The notes: generated by a model from the letters alone, not told the origin. A stretch of DNA of 43,432 nucleotides from Orientia chuto str. Dubai (GCF_000964595.1 NZ_LANP01000008.1:1-43432); one strand, 5' to 3'; shown: positions 8,329-17,500, counted from the stretch's first letter. A program made the numbers and translations.

Positions 8329-10326
8329 ATGAAAATTATTAAATTAATCTTTCTCATCATTATTATCAATATTTATTTATTGTATTCAGTATTGTCTCAA
8401 GAATCATATGAAAATATGACATATCAGCATTTGAAAAATAAGCAGTGGGATGATGCTGTGTTATCTGCTAAAAATTCTGATAATAAAATTTTATACAACA
8501 TAGCTTTATCGCAAAAATTTCTGCATCATAATAATGATATAACATTAGAAGAGATTACAGATTTTCTACAAGCTAATCCCAATTATCCACAAGAAAAATC
8601 TATAGCTAGACAAGCTGAAAAAGTTATTAATAATTTTACTGACCAAAATCTAATAATTACATGGTTTAATAAAAATCATCCTCAAACAGCTAGAGGCCAT
8701 TACTATCATGCTTTAGCAGCGCAGAAAAATATAGTAGATCTAAATATAAGAAAGAAGATAATACATACAGCTTGGAAATTTTGTGATACAGATTACATAG
8801 TGCCCTTTTTAGATAATTTTGCTCATCTATTAACAAAAGATGATTATTATGCTAAGGTAGCGCAGTTTATATTAGCAAATAAACTTACTAGTGCTAAAGC
8901 TTTATTAAGCAAAATCAGCAATAAAACCTTAAATCATCAGGTTTTAAACTTCATGATTGCAGCAGCAAATAATAATGCTAACACAGCAGATTTATTTGCC
9001 AAATTACCAATGGATTATAGATATAAAAATGAGGTGTTATATAGCTTTTTAACTTACAAGCTAAAAAATAATGATTATACTATTGAACTAGAGCAACTTT
9101 TTGCTCAAGTTATGGAATCAAAAATTACAGATAATTTTTTATTTTCTCCAGATTTATGGTGGCAATTAAGATCAACCGCTGCAAAGGGATTGCTAACTAC
9201 TAGTAATTACTCTGCTGCTTATAATATTGTAAAAGACGCTACAACTAATAATTTACGCGATTCTATTGAAGCTTGCTGGCTTGCTGGATGGATTGCTCTT
9301 AGATTTTTAAATAACTCAACTGATGCTATTACCAATTTTATTAAGATGACACAAATAGTTACACAACCTATAGACATCTCAAAGGCATATTACTGGTTAG
9401 GTAGATCTTACCAAGCAGCTGCAAACAATCAAGCTGCTCAAAATTATTATAAAGAAGCTGCACAGTATCCACATACATTCTATGGGCAATTAGCTATGCT
9501 TGAAACTGAGAATAAAATTTTACCACTTTTTTCTGATTCTCAAATTGATATAAAAAATGTTGAATTTAGCGATATTGAATGCATAATAGCTGCGGAAATG
9601 TTGCTAAGCCATGATTTACTAGCATTATCAAAAATATATGCGATACAAGCTATAAAACACGCTAAAAACAATATCGAAATTTATGCCATTATACGCAGAC
9701 TAATTAACATGAAAGAATTGATTGGCATAAAAGAAGTGTCTTATATTGCCATGCTAACTAAATTTGCTGCATGTGAATCGTTATTTTCTACTCACTATTC
9801 TTATCCTACTCCATATCACATGATAGATTCTTATATAGATAAGGACATACTATATAGCACTATTAGACAGGAATCAGTGTTTGATCAATGGGCTATCGGA
9901 GCATCTAATGATCAAGGATTGATGCAAATAATGCCTGCGACAGCACAAGAGGTTGCTACTAAATTTTTAAAAGTTCCGCATATAACCACTAAGCTAATTG
10001 ATGATCCTAGCCATAACATTAAACTTGGTAGTTACTACTGGAAAAGAATGTTAGAGATTAATAATGGTTCATATATACTAGCTACTGCTTCGTATAATGC
10101 TGGTCCATCTCGAGTTAGAGGTAGAACAGGAATGAAGGGTTGGATAGAAATATATGGTGATCCATGCAAATATAAAGATGATAAGTATAAGGTGATTGAT
10201 TGGATAGAAATGATTCCATTCAATAAGCGAAACTATATACAAAGAGTGTTAGAAAATATTCACGTATATAGAGCTGTTCTTAGTAAGCAAAGTAATGAAA
10301 TATATTATATTGATTTTTTGTTTTGA
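8329..10326 (+). CDS. slt: Soluble lytic murein transglycosylase (Slt-type)
   Basis: This 665-residue exported protein has a hydrophobic N-terminus (about residues 4-22). A long alpha-helical superhelix of TPR-like repeats follows (about 30-480), then a C-terminal lysozyme-like SLT domain. The domain has all the key boxes: IRQES with catalytic E515, GASNDQGLMQIMP, and YNAGPSRV. Slt enzymes cut glycan strands of peptidoglycan between MurNAc and GlcNAc and leave 1,6-anhydro ends. An intact copy fits the minimal peptidoglycan reported for Orientia and the mur/ddl genes farther along this window. It is divergent from fabD, 43 bases apart. Length and domain order are normal for the family. Confidence 0.92.
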   Translation: MKIIKLIFLIIIINIYLLYSVLSQESYENMTYQHLKNKQWDDAVLSAKNSDNKILYNIALSQKFLHHNNDITLEEITDFLQANPNYPQEKSIARQAEKVINNFTDQNLIITWFNKNHPQTARGHYYHALAAQKNIVDLNIRKKIIHTAWKFCDTDYIVPFLDNFAHLLTKDDYYAKVAQFILANKLTSAKALLSKISNKTLNHQVLNFMIAAANNNANTADLFAKLPMDYRYKNEVLYSFLTYKLKNNDYTIELEQLFAQVMESKITDNFLFSPDLWWQLRSTAAKGLLTTSNYSAAYNIVKDATTNNLRDSIEACWLAGWIALRFLNNSTDAITNFIKMTQIVTQPIDISKAYYWLGRSYQAAANNQAAQNYYKEAAQYPHTFYGQLAMLETENKILPLFSDSQIDIKNVEFSDIECIIAAEMLLSHDLLALSKIYAIQAIKHAKNNIEIYAIIRRLINMKELIGIKEVSYIAMLTKFAACESLFSTHYSYPTPYHMIDSYIDKDILYSTIRQESVFDQWAIGASNDQGLMQIMPATAQEVATKFLKVPHITTKLIDDPSHNIKLGSYYWKRMLEINNGSYILATASYNAGPSRVRGRTGMKGWIEIYGDPCKYKDDKYKVIDWIEMIPFNKRNYIQRVLENIHVYRAVLSKQSNEIYYIDFLF

Positions 10327-10409
10327 TTAAATTCCCTATTTACATTAAAGATATTTAATTTAAAAGACTTTTGAAACTTAAATATAATAAGCAATTCTTT
10401 ATTAATATC

Positions 10410-10524
10410 ATTGTCTATAGGTAAAATTGGTCTTGTAAAGCAGATAGAATCAGTATGAAGATGAAAATAGGTTTTGCATAAAACTGATTGTGCACCCTAT
10501 AATTCTACCTTTTGAATAAAAATT
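10410..10524 (+). repeat. Left arm of a ~115-bp inverted repeat
   Basis: The reverse complement of this arm matches 10948-11061. The outer 72 bases (10410-10481 versus 10990-11061) agree at all but about one position. The inner ~40 bases, up to the shared TTTTGAATAAAAATT, agree with several substitutions. The arms enclose about 420 bases holding a gene fragment. The outer 72 bases also occur, more diverged, at 4203-4275. Confidence 0.85.
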
Positions 10525-10591
10525 TTAGAATAATTTGTAAAAATGTTATTTTCTAGAATCACTGCTATAGCTATATTTTTGGAGGCACAAA

Positions 10592-10857
10592 ATGCAACAT
10601 ACAGTATACGATATTATAATTAATGATTGTAATATTGCTAAAAATAACAGTAGCAATATTGGCATAATTTTTTTTATCGTTTTATTGGAAATTTTATTCC
10701 AGCAGGGTGGAAAAATCTGATTGGAGATAATGGAAAAGCTTTAAGCAAAACCTGTAAACAACTCCTATCATTCATAGTATTTATACTGCAGCGCTATTAT
10801 AACAACAATATAGAGGAATTACAGGAGAGTTATAAGCTTTTTTTGAGGATAAGTTAA
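10592..10857 (+). pseudogene. Fragment of an unknown mobile-element gene
   Basis: A perfect GGAGG ribosome site at 10581-10585 precedes an ATG at 10592. The frame reads MQHTVYDIIINDCNIAKN and then breaks at an expanded T-run (8 T near 10667). The next frame carries RFIGNFIPAGWKNLIGDNG and later KTCKQLLSFIVFILQRYYNN to a stop at 10857. The start region, including the ribosome site, recurs on the minus strand at 41322-41432, where it is truncated. The product, about 88 residues when rebuilt, is unknown to me. Confidence 0.55.
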
Positions 10858-10947
10858 ATGTTTGTCAACGCAGGGTTGGTAATGCTTGGTAGAATTAACA
10901 TTGTCTATTGAAAAGGCCTCAAAGGCATATTCAATACAAAGAAGAAG

Positions 10948-11061
10948 AATTTTTATTCAAAAGGTCGAATATAGGGAGCATAATCATTCTTATGCAAAAC
11001 CTATTTTCATCTTCATACTGATTCTATCTGCTTTACAAGATCAATTTTACCTATAGACAAT
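10948..11061 (-). repeat. Right arm of the ~115-bp inverted repeat
   Basis: This is the inverted partner of 10410-10524. The outer end (TTATGCAAAACC ... CTATAGACAAT at 10990-11061) is almost identical to the left arm. The pair could fold into a very long hairpin if transcribed. An IS982-like transposase remnant starts directly beside it. Confidence 0.85.
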
Positions 11062-11074
11062 AATTATGCAAAAA

Positions 11075-11400
11075 ACATATTCTATACCGAGCGCACATAT
11101 TCAAGCTCAAAATAATTTTTTAACATACTGAATACAGCTTCAACAATTGAATGTGTATGTAGTAAAAAAATAGAGACAAGAGTTTATTTCCCATATTTTA
11201 TGTTATCACTTTAATCTTTGATTATCAAGATCAGGAAACAATTTTTGTTTTAAATAGCATTTAAATAACAAATTAGTAATATGCTTGGTGAATTCAGGAA
11301 TATAGGTTTATCATCTGCATTTTCTTTAGTTAGTTTAAGGCCTTGGATTTTCCATTGTTCATTAATTAATAAATGTAATGTTAATTTCCAAAATCAACCT
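11075..11400 (-). pseudogene. IS982-like transposase remnant
   Basis: Minus-strand pieces read LLINEQWKIQGLKLTKENADDKPIF, where the D-D-K box matches the IS982 GNVDDR region. A block with KQKLFPDLDN-type residues and then HSIVEAVFSMLKNYFELEYV follow, the latter like the family's RSIIE...LKN catalytic Glu region. Stops and frameshifts separate the pieces. A 29-base stretch around 11240-11270 (complement of GCTATTTAAAACAAAAATTG) also occurs in the second remnant at 29795, tying the two together. Confidence 0.65.
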
Positions 11401-11481
11401 TTACTAGGTTGCCTAAGAGCTGCAATATTACAATAAATAATGCTATTTTGTTAACTATAATTGTTAACTATAAGAGGATAC

Positions 11482-12438
11482 TTAATATGTACTTGCGCGA
11501 TTAAGTTTATCATTGATTGCAACTCCTATGCCTATGTTAGGTATAGGAGCAATAGCGATAGTATTAACTTGATTGAGAGGATTTTGTGCATAATTGTCTA
11601 GTTGGTGTAACATATGATATAAGTTTGTTGCTGCTTCTATTAAATTAGTGCTTGGGCTGAGGTTTAAACAATACTTTCCTTGTAAAACATTACATCCATA
11701 ATTTAATCCAACTTCTTTTGGAAAAAGCTTTATTGCGTTTAACCTGATTTTAGTAATAGGAGAATAGTGTTTTAACATCATTCCTGGGGCTTTTAACAAG
11801 TTATTATGTTGTTTTTTTTCTGGAGTAATAGAATTTTGCCCAGTGATAGTTCTTATTATTTCTTGGGTAATAAATCCATGACGTAATATTGTTGGCTTTG
11901 CAGTGGTAGTATCGATTATAGTAGATTCTAGTCCATAAGCAGATCTTTGCCCCTTAAGAATGAATATTTCTGGAGAATTTTGAAAATGAATATTAGCATG
12001 CTGATAGGTAGTCGGACTAAGATAACCTGATATATTAGCGCTTGGAGCAGCAATTGGTTTTTGTGTTAATTGTAGTAATCTAAGGGCTGTTTTATGAGCT
12101 GGAATTCTAATTGCTACAGTATCAAGATTTGCTGTAGCTTTGCTGCTGATTTTTGCAGATTTGTTAAGTGGTACAATTAGACTAATTGGGCCTGGCCATA
12201 AAGTTGCTAGTTTTATAGCAAGATCATTAAATATGCCTATAGTTTGAGCAGCTTGTATGTTACTGACATGAATAATTAATGGATTATTGATTGGCCTAGC
12301 TTTTACTTTATAAATATTTTGGCAAGCGCTGTCATTGGTAGCATCAGCTCCTATGCCATATACAGTTTCAGTAGGAAATATAACTAATTTTCCTTCATTG
12401 ATAAATTGAACAGCAGTATTTATATCACTTAATTTCAC
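11482..12438 (-). CDS. tsaC: L-threonylcarbamoyladenylate synthase (Sua5/TsaC)
   Basis: The enzyme makes threonylcarbamoyl-AMP from threonine, bicarbonate and ATP for the t6A modification at position 37 of ANN-decoding tRNAs. The YrdC domain fills roughly residues 5-190, with IFPTETVYGIGADA near the start, KARPINNPL, and the SANISGYLSPT box. The following ~120 residues form the Sua5 C-terminal domain, joined by APGMMLKHYSP. At 318 residues it is the long Sua5 form, not the short TsaC form. It lies downstream of glyS in the same direction and may be cotranscribed. The gene is intact although an IS remnant sits just past its stop. Confidence 0.92.
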   Translation of the reverse strand: MKLSDINTAVQFINEGKLVIFPTETVYGIGADATNDSACQNIYKVKARPINNPLIIHVSNIQAAQTIGIFNDLAIKLATLWPGPISLIVPLNKSAKISSKATANLDTVAIRIPAHKTALRLLQLTQKPIAAPSANISGYLSPTTYQHANIHFQNSPEIFILKGQRSAYGLESTIIDTTTAKPTILRHGFITQEIIRTITGQNSITPEKKQHNNLLKAPGMMLKHYSPITKIRLNAIKLFPKEVGLNYGCNVLQGKYCLNLSPSTNLIEAATNLYHMLHQLDNYAQNPLNQVNTIAIAPIPNIGIGVAINDKLNRASTY

Positions 12439-12463
12439 TATTAGTATATCTTGTTTATATTAG

Positions 12464-12733
12464 TTAGGTATAATACTCCATTATTTTGTAAAAAGGAGCT
12501 ATATTATTACAAATCTGAACTACATATTGTAATATAATCTTGCGGTTATGGGTAAGTTGTTCATCAGAACTATTAACTTCTACATTATTTAGAAATTCTA
12601 CAACTAGCAAACTTAAAGCTGATAATTGATCAAGATCTGAATTAAGATTTTCAGTTGAGAATTGAGCTGCTGATTCTTTAATGTTAATATTTTGAATTTG
12701 TTGATATAGTATTTTTTCTTGTTGAGTTATAAT
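12464..12733 (-). pseudogene. glyS: Detached C-terminal part of glyS (frameshifted)
   Basis: Directly after the glyS stop codon, another minus-strand frame stays open for about 88 codons. It has no ATG at its beginning (first sense codons ATT, ATA, ACT). Its sequence LDQLSALSLLVVEFLNNVEV then SSDEQLTHNRKIIL matches the form of the C-terminal anticodon-binding region of glycyl-tRNA synthetase beta subunits (L..L..PV..FFDNVMV....D..LR.NRL.LL). Adding one A to the A-run at 12733-12735 would join the two frames. The sum, about 680 residues, equals the normal family length. This is therefore the missing end of GlyS, not an independent gene. Confidence 0.75.
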
Positions 12734-14499
12734 TTACTAATATCAATTTTTGTTTGATGAGTGTTTTTATCTTTAATGATATTAAATGCTCTTTTATATG
12801 ATTGAAGAAATTTTTGTCCTTTTGATGATGCTAAAAATGTATCCAGAATATTTATTTTTGATTCTAGTTCAGTAAGATTATCATAGTTATTGTGCTCGAA
12901 TATTGTTTCAACTAACAATTTGTTAAACTTTGCTTTAAGTAGATATTTTGCTTTATCTATTATAAATAGTAGTACTTCTGTAATTAGATCATTAGTATAA
13001 ATGTTATGAAGCTGATAGATAAAAGTCAATAAGTCTAATAATTTTATTTGTATTTTGTTAGTTAAAATTATTCTGACAATACTAAAAGCATATCTACGCA
13101 ATGCGAAAGGATCTTTTGAGCTAGTAGCTCTTTCTCCAGCTAAATAAAGGCTAGTTAAACTATCTATCTTATCAGCTAAAGCTAGAATTGCTGCCTTACC
13201 ATTAGGTACTTCATCATCAATGTTAATGGGAGAATAATGGTTACCTATTATATTGGCAATTGTAGCACCTAAATTATCATTTAAAGCATAGTATTTTCCT
13301 ATTATTCCCTGCAGATTAGGAAATTCTTGTACAACTTCTGAAATTAAGTCTGATTTGCATAATTCAGCTGCAATAGCTAATTCTTGATCATTTGGAGCTA
13401 ATTGGTTGCATATTTGTTTTATTCGCTGTACTTTATCAAATACACTGCCAATTTTTGTATGAAAAACTATTGTTTTTAATTTTTCTACTTTGCTAAATAA
13501 TGTGAATTTGCAGTCTTGATTGAAAAAATATCTAGCATCAGTTAATCGTGATGATAATACTTTTTTATTTCCTTCGATAATATTGCTACAATCTGTAGGG
13601 TTAATATTAGTCACAAATAAAAAATGTGGAGATAGTTTATTGTTGTTGTCTCTTGTAGTAAAGTATTTTTGATGAGTTTGTACAGAAGTAGTGATAATTT
13701 CTTCTGGTAAAATAAGGAATTGATTAGGTATTGTACTATGCAATATAACAGGATACTCAACTAAACCAGCTACTTCATCAAGTAATTTATCATTATAATT
13801 TAAAGTAACGCTAAGTTTTTTACATGCTTCTTTTAGAGAAGATAATATAATGGATTTCCGCTCTAATCTATCCAATATTACAAAATTATTTCTTAAATTC
13901 TTAGTATAATCTTCCCAGTTATTAATAGCAAAGCTGCTTGGGCTGATAAATTTATGGCCAAAACTTTTGTTATTTGATGTTAAATGATGCCAACTAATTT
14001 TTAGTTCCTTATTATTAAAAACGCATAAGATATTTCTTAGTGGTCTAATCCAATTAATTTTATAATTGCCCCATTTCATTGATTTTGGCCAAGTATATTC
14101 CTTAATAGAGTTTAATATAAGTTCAGGTAACAGATCCTTAATATGCTGAGATGGAATAATATCAGTGTAAACATAAAACTGCTTATTATTAAATGTTTTT
14201 ATAGTTAAATTTTGACTTGAAATAGACTTTGCTTTGCAAAATCCTTCAATAGCTGATTTTGTTGATCCGACTTGAGGGCCCTTATGCGTAATAGTTTTAG
14301 CAGCTAGTTTAATGCTATTAAACTCTGTGTGTAGAACAACTCTACATGGACCTATATATACTCGTAAATGATTAAAACTAAGATTTGCTAATTTAAAATT
14401 TTTTGTAAAAATTTCTTGAAATGTTAATTCAGCTTTTTTTTGCATTTTTGCTGGAATTTCTTCAGAGTAGAGCTCTAATATTAAACTGTAACTACGCAT
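12727..14499 (-). CDS. glyS: Glycyl-tRNA synthetase beta subunit, truncated by an apparent frameshift
   Basis: This 590-residue frame starts with the typical LILELYSEEIPAKMQ and keeps the family boxes VEYPVILHS, LPEEIITTSVQTHQKYF and ILALADKIDSL, then SSKDPFALRRYAF. It ends early at IDISKL. Family members are about 680-700 residues, and the missing C-terminal tRNA-binding region lies in the next frame at 12464-12733. The alpha2beta2 enzyme charges tRNA-Gly and is essential, with no other glycyl synthetase visible. The ATG overlaps the end of glyQ by 8 bases, a classic coupled pair. A sequencing error, slippage that restores the frame, or a working truncated enzyme are all possible. Confidence 0.93.
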   Translation of the reverse strand: MRSYSLILELYSEEIPAKMQKKAELTFQEIFTKNFKLANLSFNHLRVYIGPCRVVLHTEFNSIKLAAKTITHKGPQVGSTKSAIEGFCKAKSISSQNLTIKTFNNKQFYVYTDIIPSQHIKDLLPELILNSIKEYTWPKSMKWGNYKINWIRPLRNILCVFNNKELKISWHHLTSNNKSFGHKFISPSSFAINNWEDYTKNLRNNFVILDRLERKSIILSSLKEACKKLSVTLNYNDKLLDEVAGLVEYPVILHSTIPNQFLILPEEIITTSVQTHQKYFTTRDNNNKLSPHFLFVTNINPTDCSNIIEGNKKVLSSRLTDARYFFNQDCKFTLFSKVEKLKTIVFHTKIGSVFDKVQRIKQICNQLAPNDQELAIAAELCKSDLISEVVQEFPNLQGIIGKYYALNDNLGATIANIIGNHYSPINIDDEVPNGKAAILALADKIDSLTSLYLAGERATSSKDPFALRRYAFSIVRIILTNKIQIKLLDLLTFIYQLHNIYTNDLITEVLLFIIDKAKYLLKAKFNKLLVETIFEHNNYDNLTELESKINILDTFLASSKGQKFLQSYKRAFNIIKDKNTHQTKIDISKL

Positions 14500-15361
14500 T
14501 TAATAAATTAAGATTTTTTCGATATTCATTACATACTATTTGAACAAGATTGCGCACTCTAGTGATATAGTTAGTTCGTTGAGCAGTTCCAATTACTCCT
14601 CTGCTATCAAGTAAATTAAATAAGTGGCTGGCTTTTAAACAGAAATCATATGCTGGTAGGGGTAGATTTTGTTTTACTAAATATTGACATTGTTGTTCAG
14701 CCTCTTCGAACTGCTTAAACAATATTTTTATATTAGCATATTTACGATTGTAAGCAGAAAATTGTTGTTCATTTTCTAGGTTAACCATTTCGTATGTTAA
14801 ATCTGATTGATTATGCCAATTGATTAGTTTTATATCATCAACTTTTTGTATGTACATTGCTAATCGTTCAAGTCCATAAGTGATTTCAATAGGTATAGGA
14901 TTACATTCTATACTAGCTATTTGTTGTAAGTATGTAATTTGTGAAATTTCCATTCCATTGCACCATACTTCCCATCCTAGACCTGAAGCTCCAAGGGTAG
15001 GGGACTGCCAATCATCTTCTACAAATCTAATGTCATTAGTTTTAGTATTGATATTAAGGTATTCTAAGCTTTGTAAATAAAGAGCTTGAGTATCATCTGG
15101 TGACGGTTTTATAATGACTTGAAATTGGTAATATTGTTGTAAACGATTAGGATGGCAGCCATATCTACTATCAGCTGGTCGCCTAGATGGTTGAACATAG
15201 GCTACATGCCATGAATTTGGTCCTAGTAACTTTATTACTGTAGCAGGATGAAAAGTACCAGCACCAACTTCAATATCATAGGGCTGTAATATAGCGCAAC
15301 CTTTGTTACTCCAGAATTGCTGTAGATGCATTATTATTTGCTGAAAAGAAAGATTTTTCAT
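14492..15361 (-). CDS. glyQ: Glycyl-tRNA synthetase alpha subunit
   Basis: This 289-residue catalytic subunit is complete. It has the class II motif region ILQPYDIEVGAGTFHPAT near residue 24, the RRPADSRYG segment and ITYGLERLAMY later. It pairs with GlyS to form glycine adenylate and charge tRNA-Gly in the cytoplasm. Length is normal (about 280-300). It is the first gene of a minus-strand set glyQ-glyS-tsaC. Its start faces the 541-base region upstream of tsa56, so transcription of glyQ and tsa56 diverges from the same intergenic stretch. Confidence 0.95.
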   Translation of the reverse strand: MKNLSFQQIIMHLQQFWSNKGCAILQPYDIEVGAGTFHPATVIKLLGPNSWHVAYVQPSRRPADSRYGCHPNRLQQYYQFQVIIKPSPDDTQALYLQSLEYLNINTKTNDIRFVEDDWQSPTLGASGLGWEVWCNGMEISQITYLQQIASIECNPIPIEITYGLERLAMYIQKVDDIKLINWHNQSDLTYEMVNLENEQQFSAYNRKYANIKILFKQFEEAEQQCQYLVKQNLPLPAYDFCLKASHLFNLLDSRGVIGTAQRTNYITRVRNLVQIVCNEYRKNLNLLNA

Positions 15362-15748
15362 TTTTCATACTTTAAAATATTAATGCGCTCTTTAAGGTAT
15401 TTATAATTTTAGCAAGTTTATGGTTTGCTACTTATATAAATAAGCATAATCAAATGTATAATACTTATTGATTTATATAAAATATTATTTTACTATAAAA
15501 GCTGTTGCTATTTTAGTTAAAATTAATATTTAGTGCAAGAAAAATCATTAAGTAATATAATGTAATGGTTGCATGGAAAATGATATTATGCTATCTAAGA
15601 TTGATTGTAATAAGGTGCTAAATTGCTTTTTTAAGTGCCTTTGATATAATAATTATATAATAATAATTGATTTCAGTTAATTGTTATTAAGTATTTAATA
15701 TATAGAATAATGATTTTAAATTTATTAAGGTTGTTTAAAACGGTATTT

Positions 15749-15763
15749 TTAACACAGTGTTAA
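15749..15763. promoter_or_regulatory. Perfect dyad TTAACAC-A-GTGTTAA
   Basis: A 15-base palindrome with a single central A, 140 bases upstream of the tsa56 start. The C/G content of its arms makes chance less likely than for pure A/T dyads. It could be a repressor or activator operator. No regulator is known from the sequence. Confidence 0.35.
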
Positions 15764-15788
15764 TAGATTGTTTAAATTATTTTACAAA

Positions 15789-15803
15789 TACTATTAAATA
15801 GTA
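15789..15803. promoter_or_regulatory. Perfect dyad TACTATT-A-AATAGTA
   Basis: A second 15-base palindrome with its centre exactly 40 bases from the first, about four helical turns. A close relative (CACTATT-TT-AATAGTG) lies at 25847-25862, just upstream of another possible gene. Confidence 0.3.
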
Positions 15804-15902
15804 GTGTACTAAATAATAGTTTTTTGATATAAAGATAACTATTGTGGCTGAATTAATTTAGAATTATTGCTACTAAAAAAATTAAATTTTAAGGAGATTA
15901 GA

Positions 15903-17426
15903 ATGAAAAAAATTATGTTAATTGCTAGTGCAATGTCTGCCTTGTCATTGCCATTTTCAGCTAATGCAATGGAGTTTGGTGAGCTTGAGTGTGGTCCTTA
16001 TGCTAGACTAGGTATTACTGGTGGAATGCTTGGAAGTGTAGAATCAAGTACTAGCTCTGCAGATAAAAAGATATCATTAAGTACTAGTTATCCATTTGGT
16101 GCTACAGTAGGAGCTGGAATGACAATTGCTCCAGGCTTTAGGGTAGAATTGAATGGTATGTACCTTATGAATGTAACAGGCAAAGTAGAGGCTTCTGGTA
16201 GCAAAGGTAATGCAGATTCCGGGGACGCTAATGTCGGTGCAACGATTATACATAAGAGAAAAAAACTTACGCCACCTCAACCTGTTGTAATGCCTATAAG
16301 TACAGATGATCGTAATCGTGCTATTGATATTATACGTCAAGTAGGAGCTCAGGTTCCTGCGCAAGAAAGGATTAATTGGTTGAGGGATTATGCTGGCATA
16401 CAGTATATGGTGCAGGATCCTAATAATCCTCAGGGGCCGCAGATCTTAAATCCAATGTTACGGCAAATCGTTCGGGGTAATCCACATGCAGTTCCAAGAG
16501 CAGCAGCGCAGGATTTTGATATAAACGATCATGAGCAATGGAGAAATCTAGTAACTGGTATTGCTTTATCATTGGATGCTAATAAATCTGGTATTTCTTC
16601 TATTCAAGTGCTAAATACTCAGCTTTCTAAAATATATTCTGATATAAGGATATTTGCTAAAACAGCTGGTATTGAGCAGGTTTCTTATAATAATTTGCCT
16701 AATAGTGCCACTTCTCAGCAGATACAAGAGGCAATGCAGCAAGTTGAAACGTTACTGGAGGAAATTAGAGAATCCTTTGATGGATTTATGGTTAATGCTT
16801 TTGATCAACGAATTCAACTTGGTTTTGTAATGCCTGCTGCACCTGCAGCTGCAGCTGGGCAGCCGCAACCTCAGGCCCCAACTCCAGAAGCTGTCGCTTG
16901 TGCAGCAGTAAGAGCTTTAAATGGAAGTCAGTCTCTTAAAGATTTGTATAGAGATCTTAATAAGTTGCGTCGTCATGCAGGAATTAAAAAAGCAATGGAT
17001 CAATTAGCTGATCAAGAAGATGATCAAAGTGGCGGTGGCGATAAGCCGTTAGTAGCTCCTTGTTCTAAAGCAGGTGGTTCTGAAGAAAAAGGAGGAAAAG
17101 ATTCAAAAGAAGAACCAGAATTTGATCTTAGTATGATTGTAGGGCAAATTAAAGGTTATGCTGATATAATTACAACTGAGTCAATGTCAGTATATGCTGG
17201 TCTTGGAGCAGGTATAGCTCATACATTTGGTAAGGTAAATGGTAAGGATATTACAACAGGAAAAACAGGTATGGTTGTATCTGGCGCAGTTGGTGTAGCG
17301 GTTAATATTGCTGAGGGTGTATCAGCTGATATAGAAGCTGGTTATATGCATTGCTTTAATAAAGTAGAAGATAAGTATCAATTAGGTGCATATATGGCAA
17401 GTGCAACTATACGTTATAGTTTCTAG
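15903..17426 (+). CDS. tsa56: 56-kDa type-specific surface antigen
   Basis: This is the immunodominant outer-membrane antigen of Orientia, used for strain typing and involved in fibronectin binding and entry. I start it at 15903, six bases after a perfect AAGGAG ribosome site; an upstream in-frame start at 15867 would bury the signal peptide. The 507-residue product has a 22-residue signal peptide (MKKIMLIASAMSALSLPFSA, cut after ANA). Conserved pieces are MTIAPGFRVELN, KLTPPQP, NYAGI-like DYAGIQYM, SFDGFMVNAF, RHAGIKKAMDQL and EFDLSMIVGQ, and it ends in a barrel strand with terminal Phe (RYSF). Variable domains lie between these blocks. It is shorter than the Karp form (about 530 residues as I recall). 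Genes on both sides are housekeeping, so it is not inside a mobile element. Confidence 0.97.
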   Translation: MKKIMLIASAMSALSLPFSANAMEFGELECGPYARLGITGGMLGSVESSTSSADKKISLSTSYPFGATVGAGMTIAPGFRVELNGMYLMNVTGKVEASGSKGNADSGDANVGATIIHKRKKLTPPQPVVMPISTDDRNRAIDIIRQVGAQVPAQERINWLRDYAGIQYMVQDPNNPQGPQILNPMLRQIVRGNPHAVPRAAAQDFDINDHEQWRNLVTGIALSLDANKSGISSIQVLNTQLSKIYSDIRIFAKTAGIEQVSYNNLPNSATSQQIQEAMQQVETLLEEIRESFDGFMVNAFDQRIQLGFVMPAAPAAAAGQPQPQAPTPEAVACAAVRALNGSQSLKDLYRDLNKLRRHAGIKKAMDQLADQEDDQSGGGDKPLVAPCSKAGGSEEKGGKDSKEEPEFDLSMIVGQIKGYADIITTESMSVYAGLGAGIAHTFGKVNGKDITTGKTGMVVSGAVGVAVNIAEGVSADIEAGYMHCFNKVEDKYQLGAYMASATIRYSF

Positions 17427-17462
17427 TTTTTTTTACTAGACTTTTTTTTCTTAAAAAAACAA

Positions 17463-17500
17463 TATAAAAGCAGCTAAATAGTTTTTTAGCTGCTTTTATA
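17463..17500 (+). terminator. Strong hairpin after tsa56
   Basis: A perfect 16-bp stem (17463-17478 with 17485-17500) with a 6-base loop, centred on AAAGCAGCTAAA / TTTAGCTGCTTT. It begins 37 bases after the tsa56 stop and ends 28 bases before the next gene. T-richness lies in the stem, not after it. It likely ends or stabilises the tsa56 transcript. Confidence 0.7.

Larger units (their letters stand above)
15362..15902. promoter_or_regulatory. Divergent control region between glyQ and tsa56
   Basis: This 541-base AT-rich spacer has no ORF. It holds a promoter-like pair for tsa56: TTGCTT at 15623-15628, a 16-base spacer and TATAAT at 15645-15650, about 250 bases before the tsa56 ATG. It also holds two perfect dyads at 15749-15763 and 15789-15803. 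The long leader would leave room for regulation of the major surface antigen. The promoter call rests on sequence resemblance only. Confidence 0.4.

Noticed and set aside
12464-12733. Independent small gene with a non-ATG start between glyS and tsaC
   Set aside because: First considered as a coupled small gene, but its sequence pattern fits the missing GlyS C-terminus.
16077-16364. 95-codon minus-strand ORF inside tsa56
   Set aside because: Antisense of a clear antigen gene with no coding features of its own.
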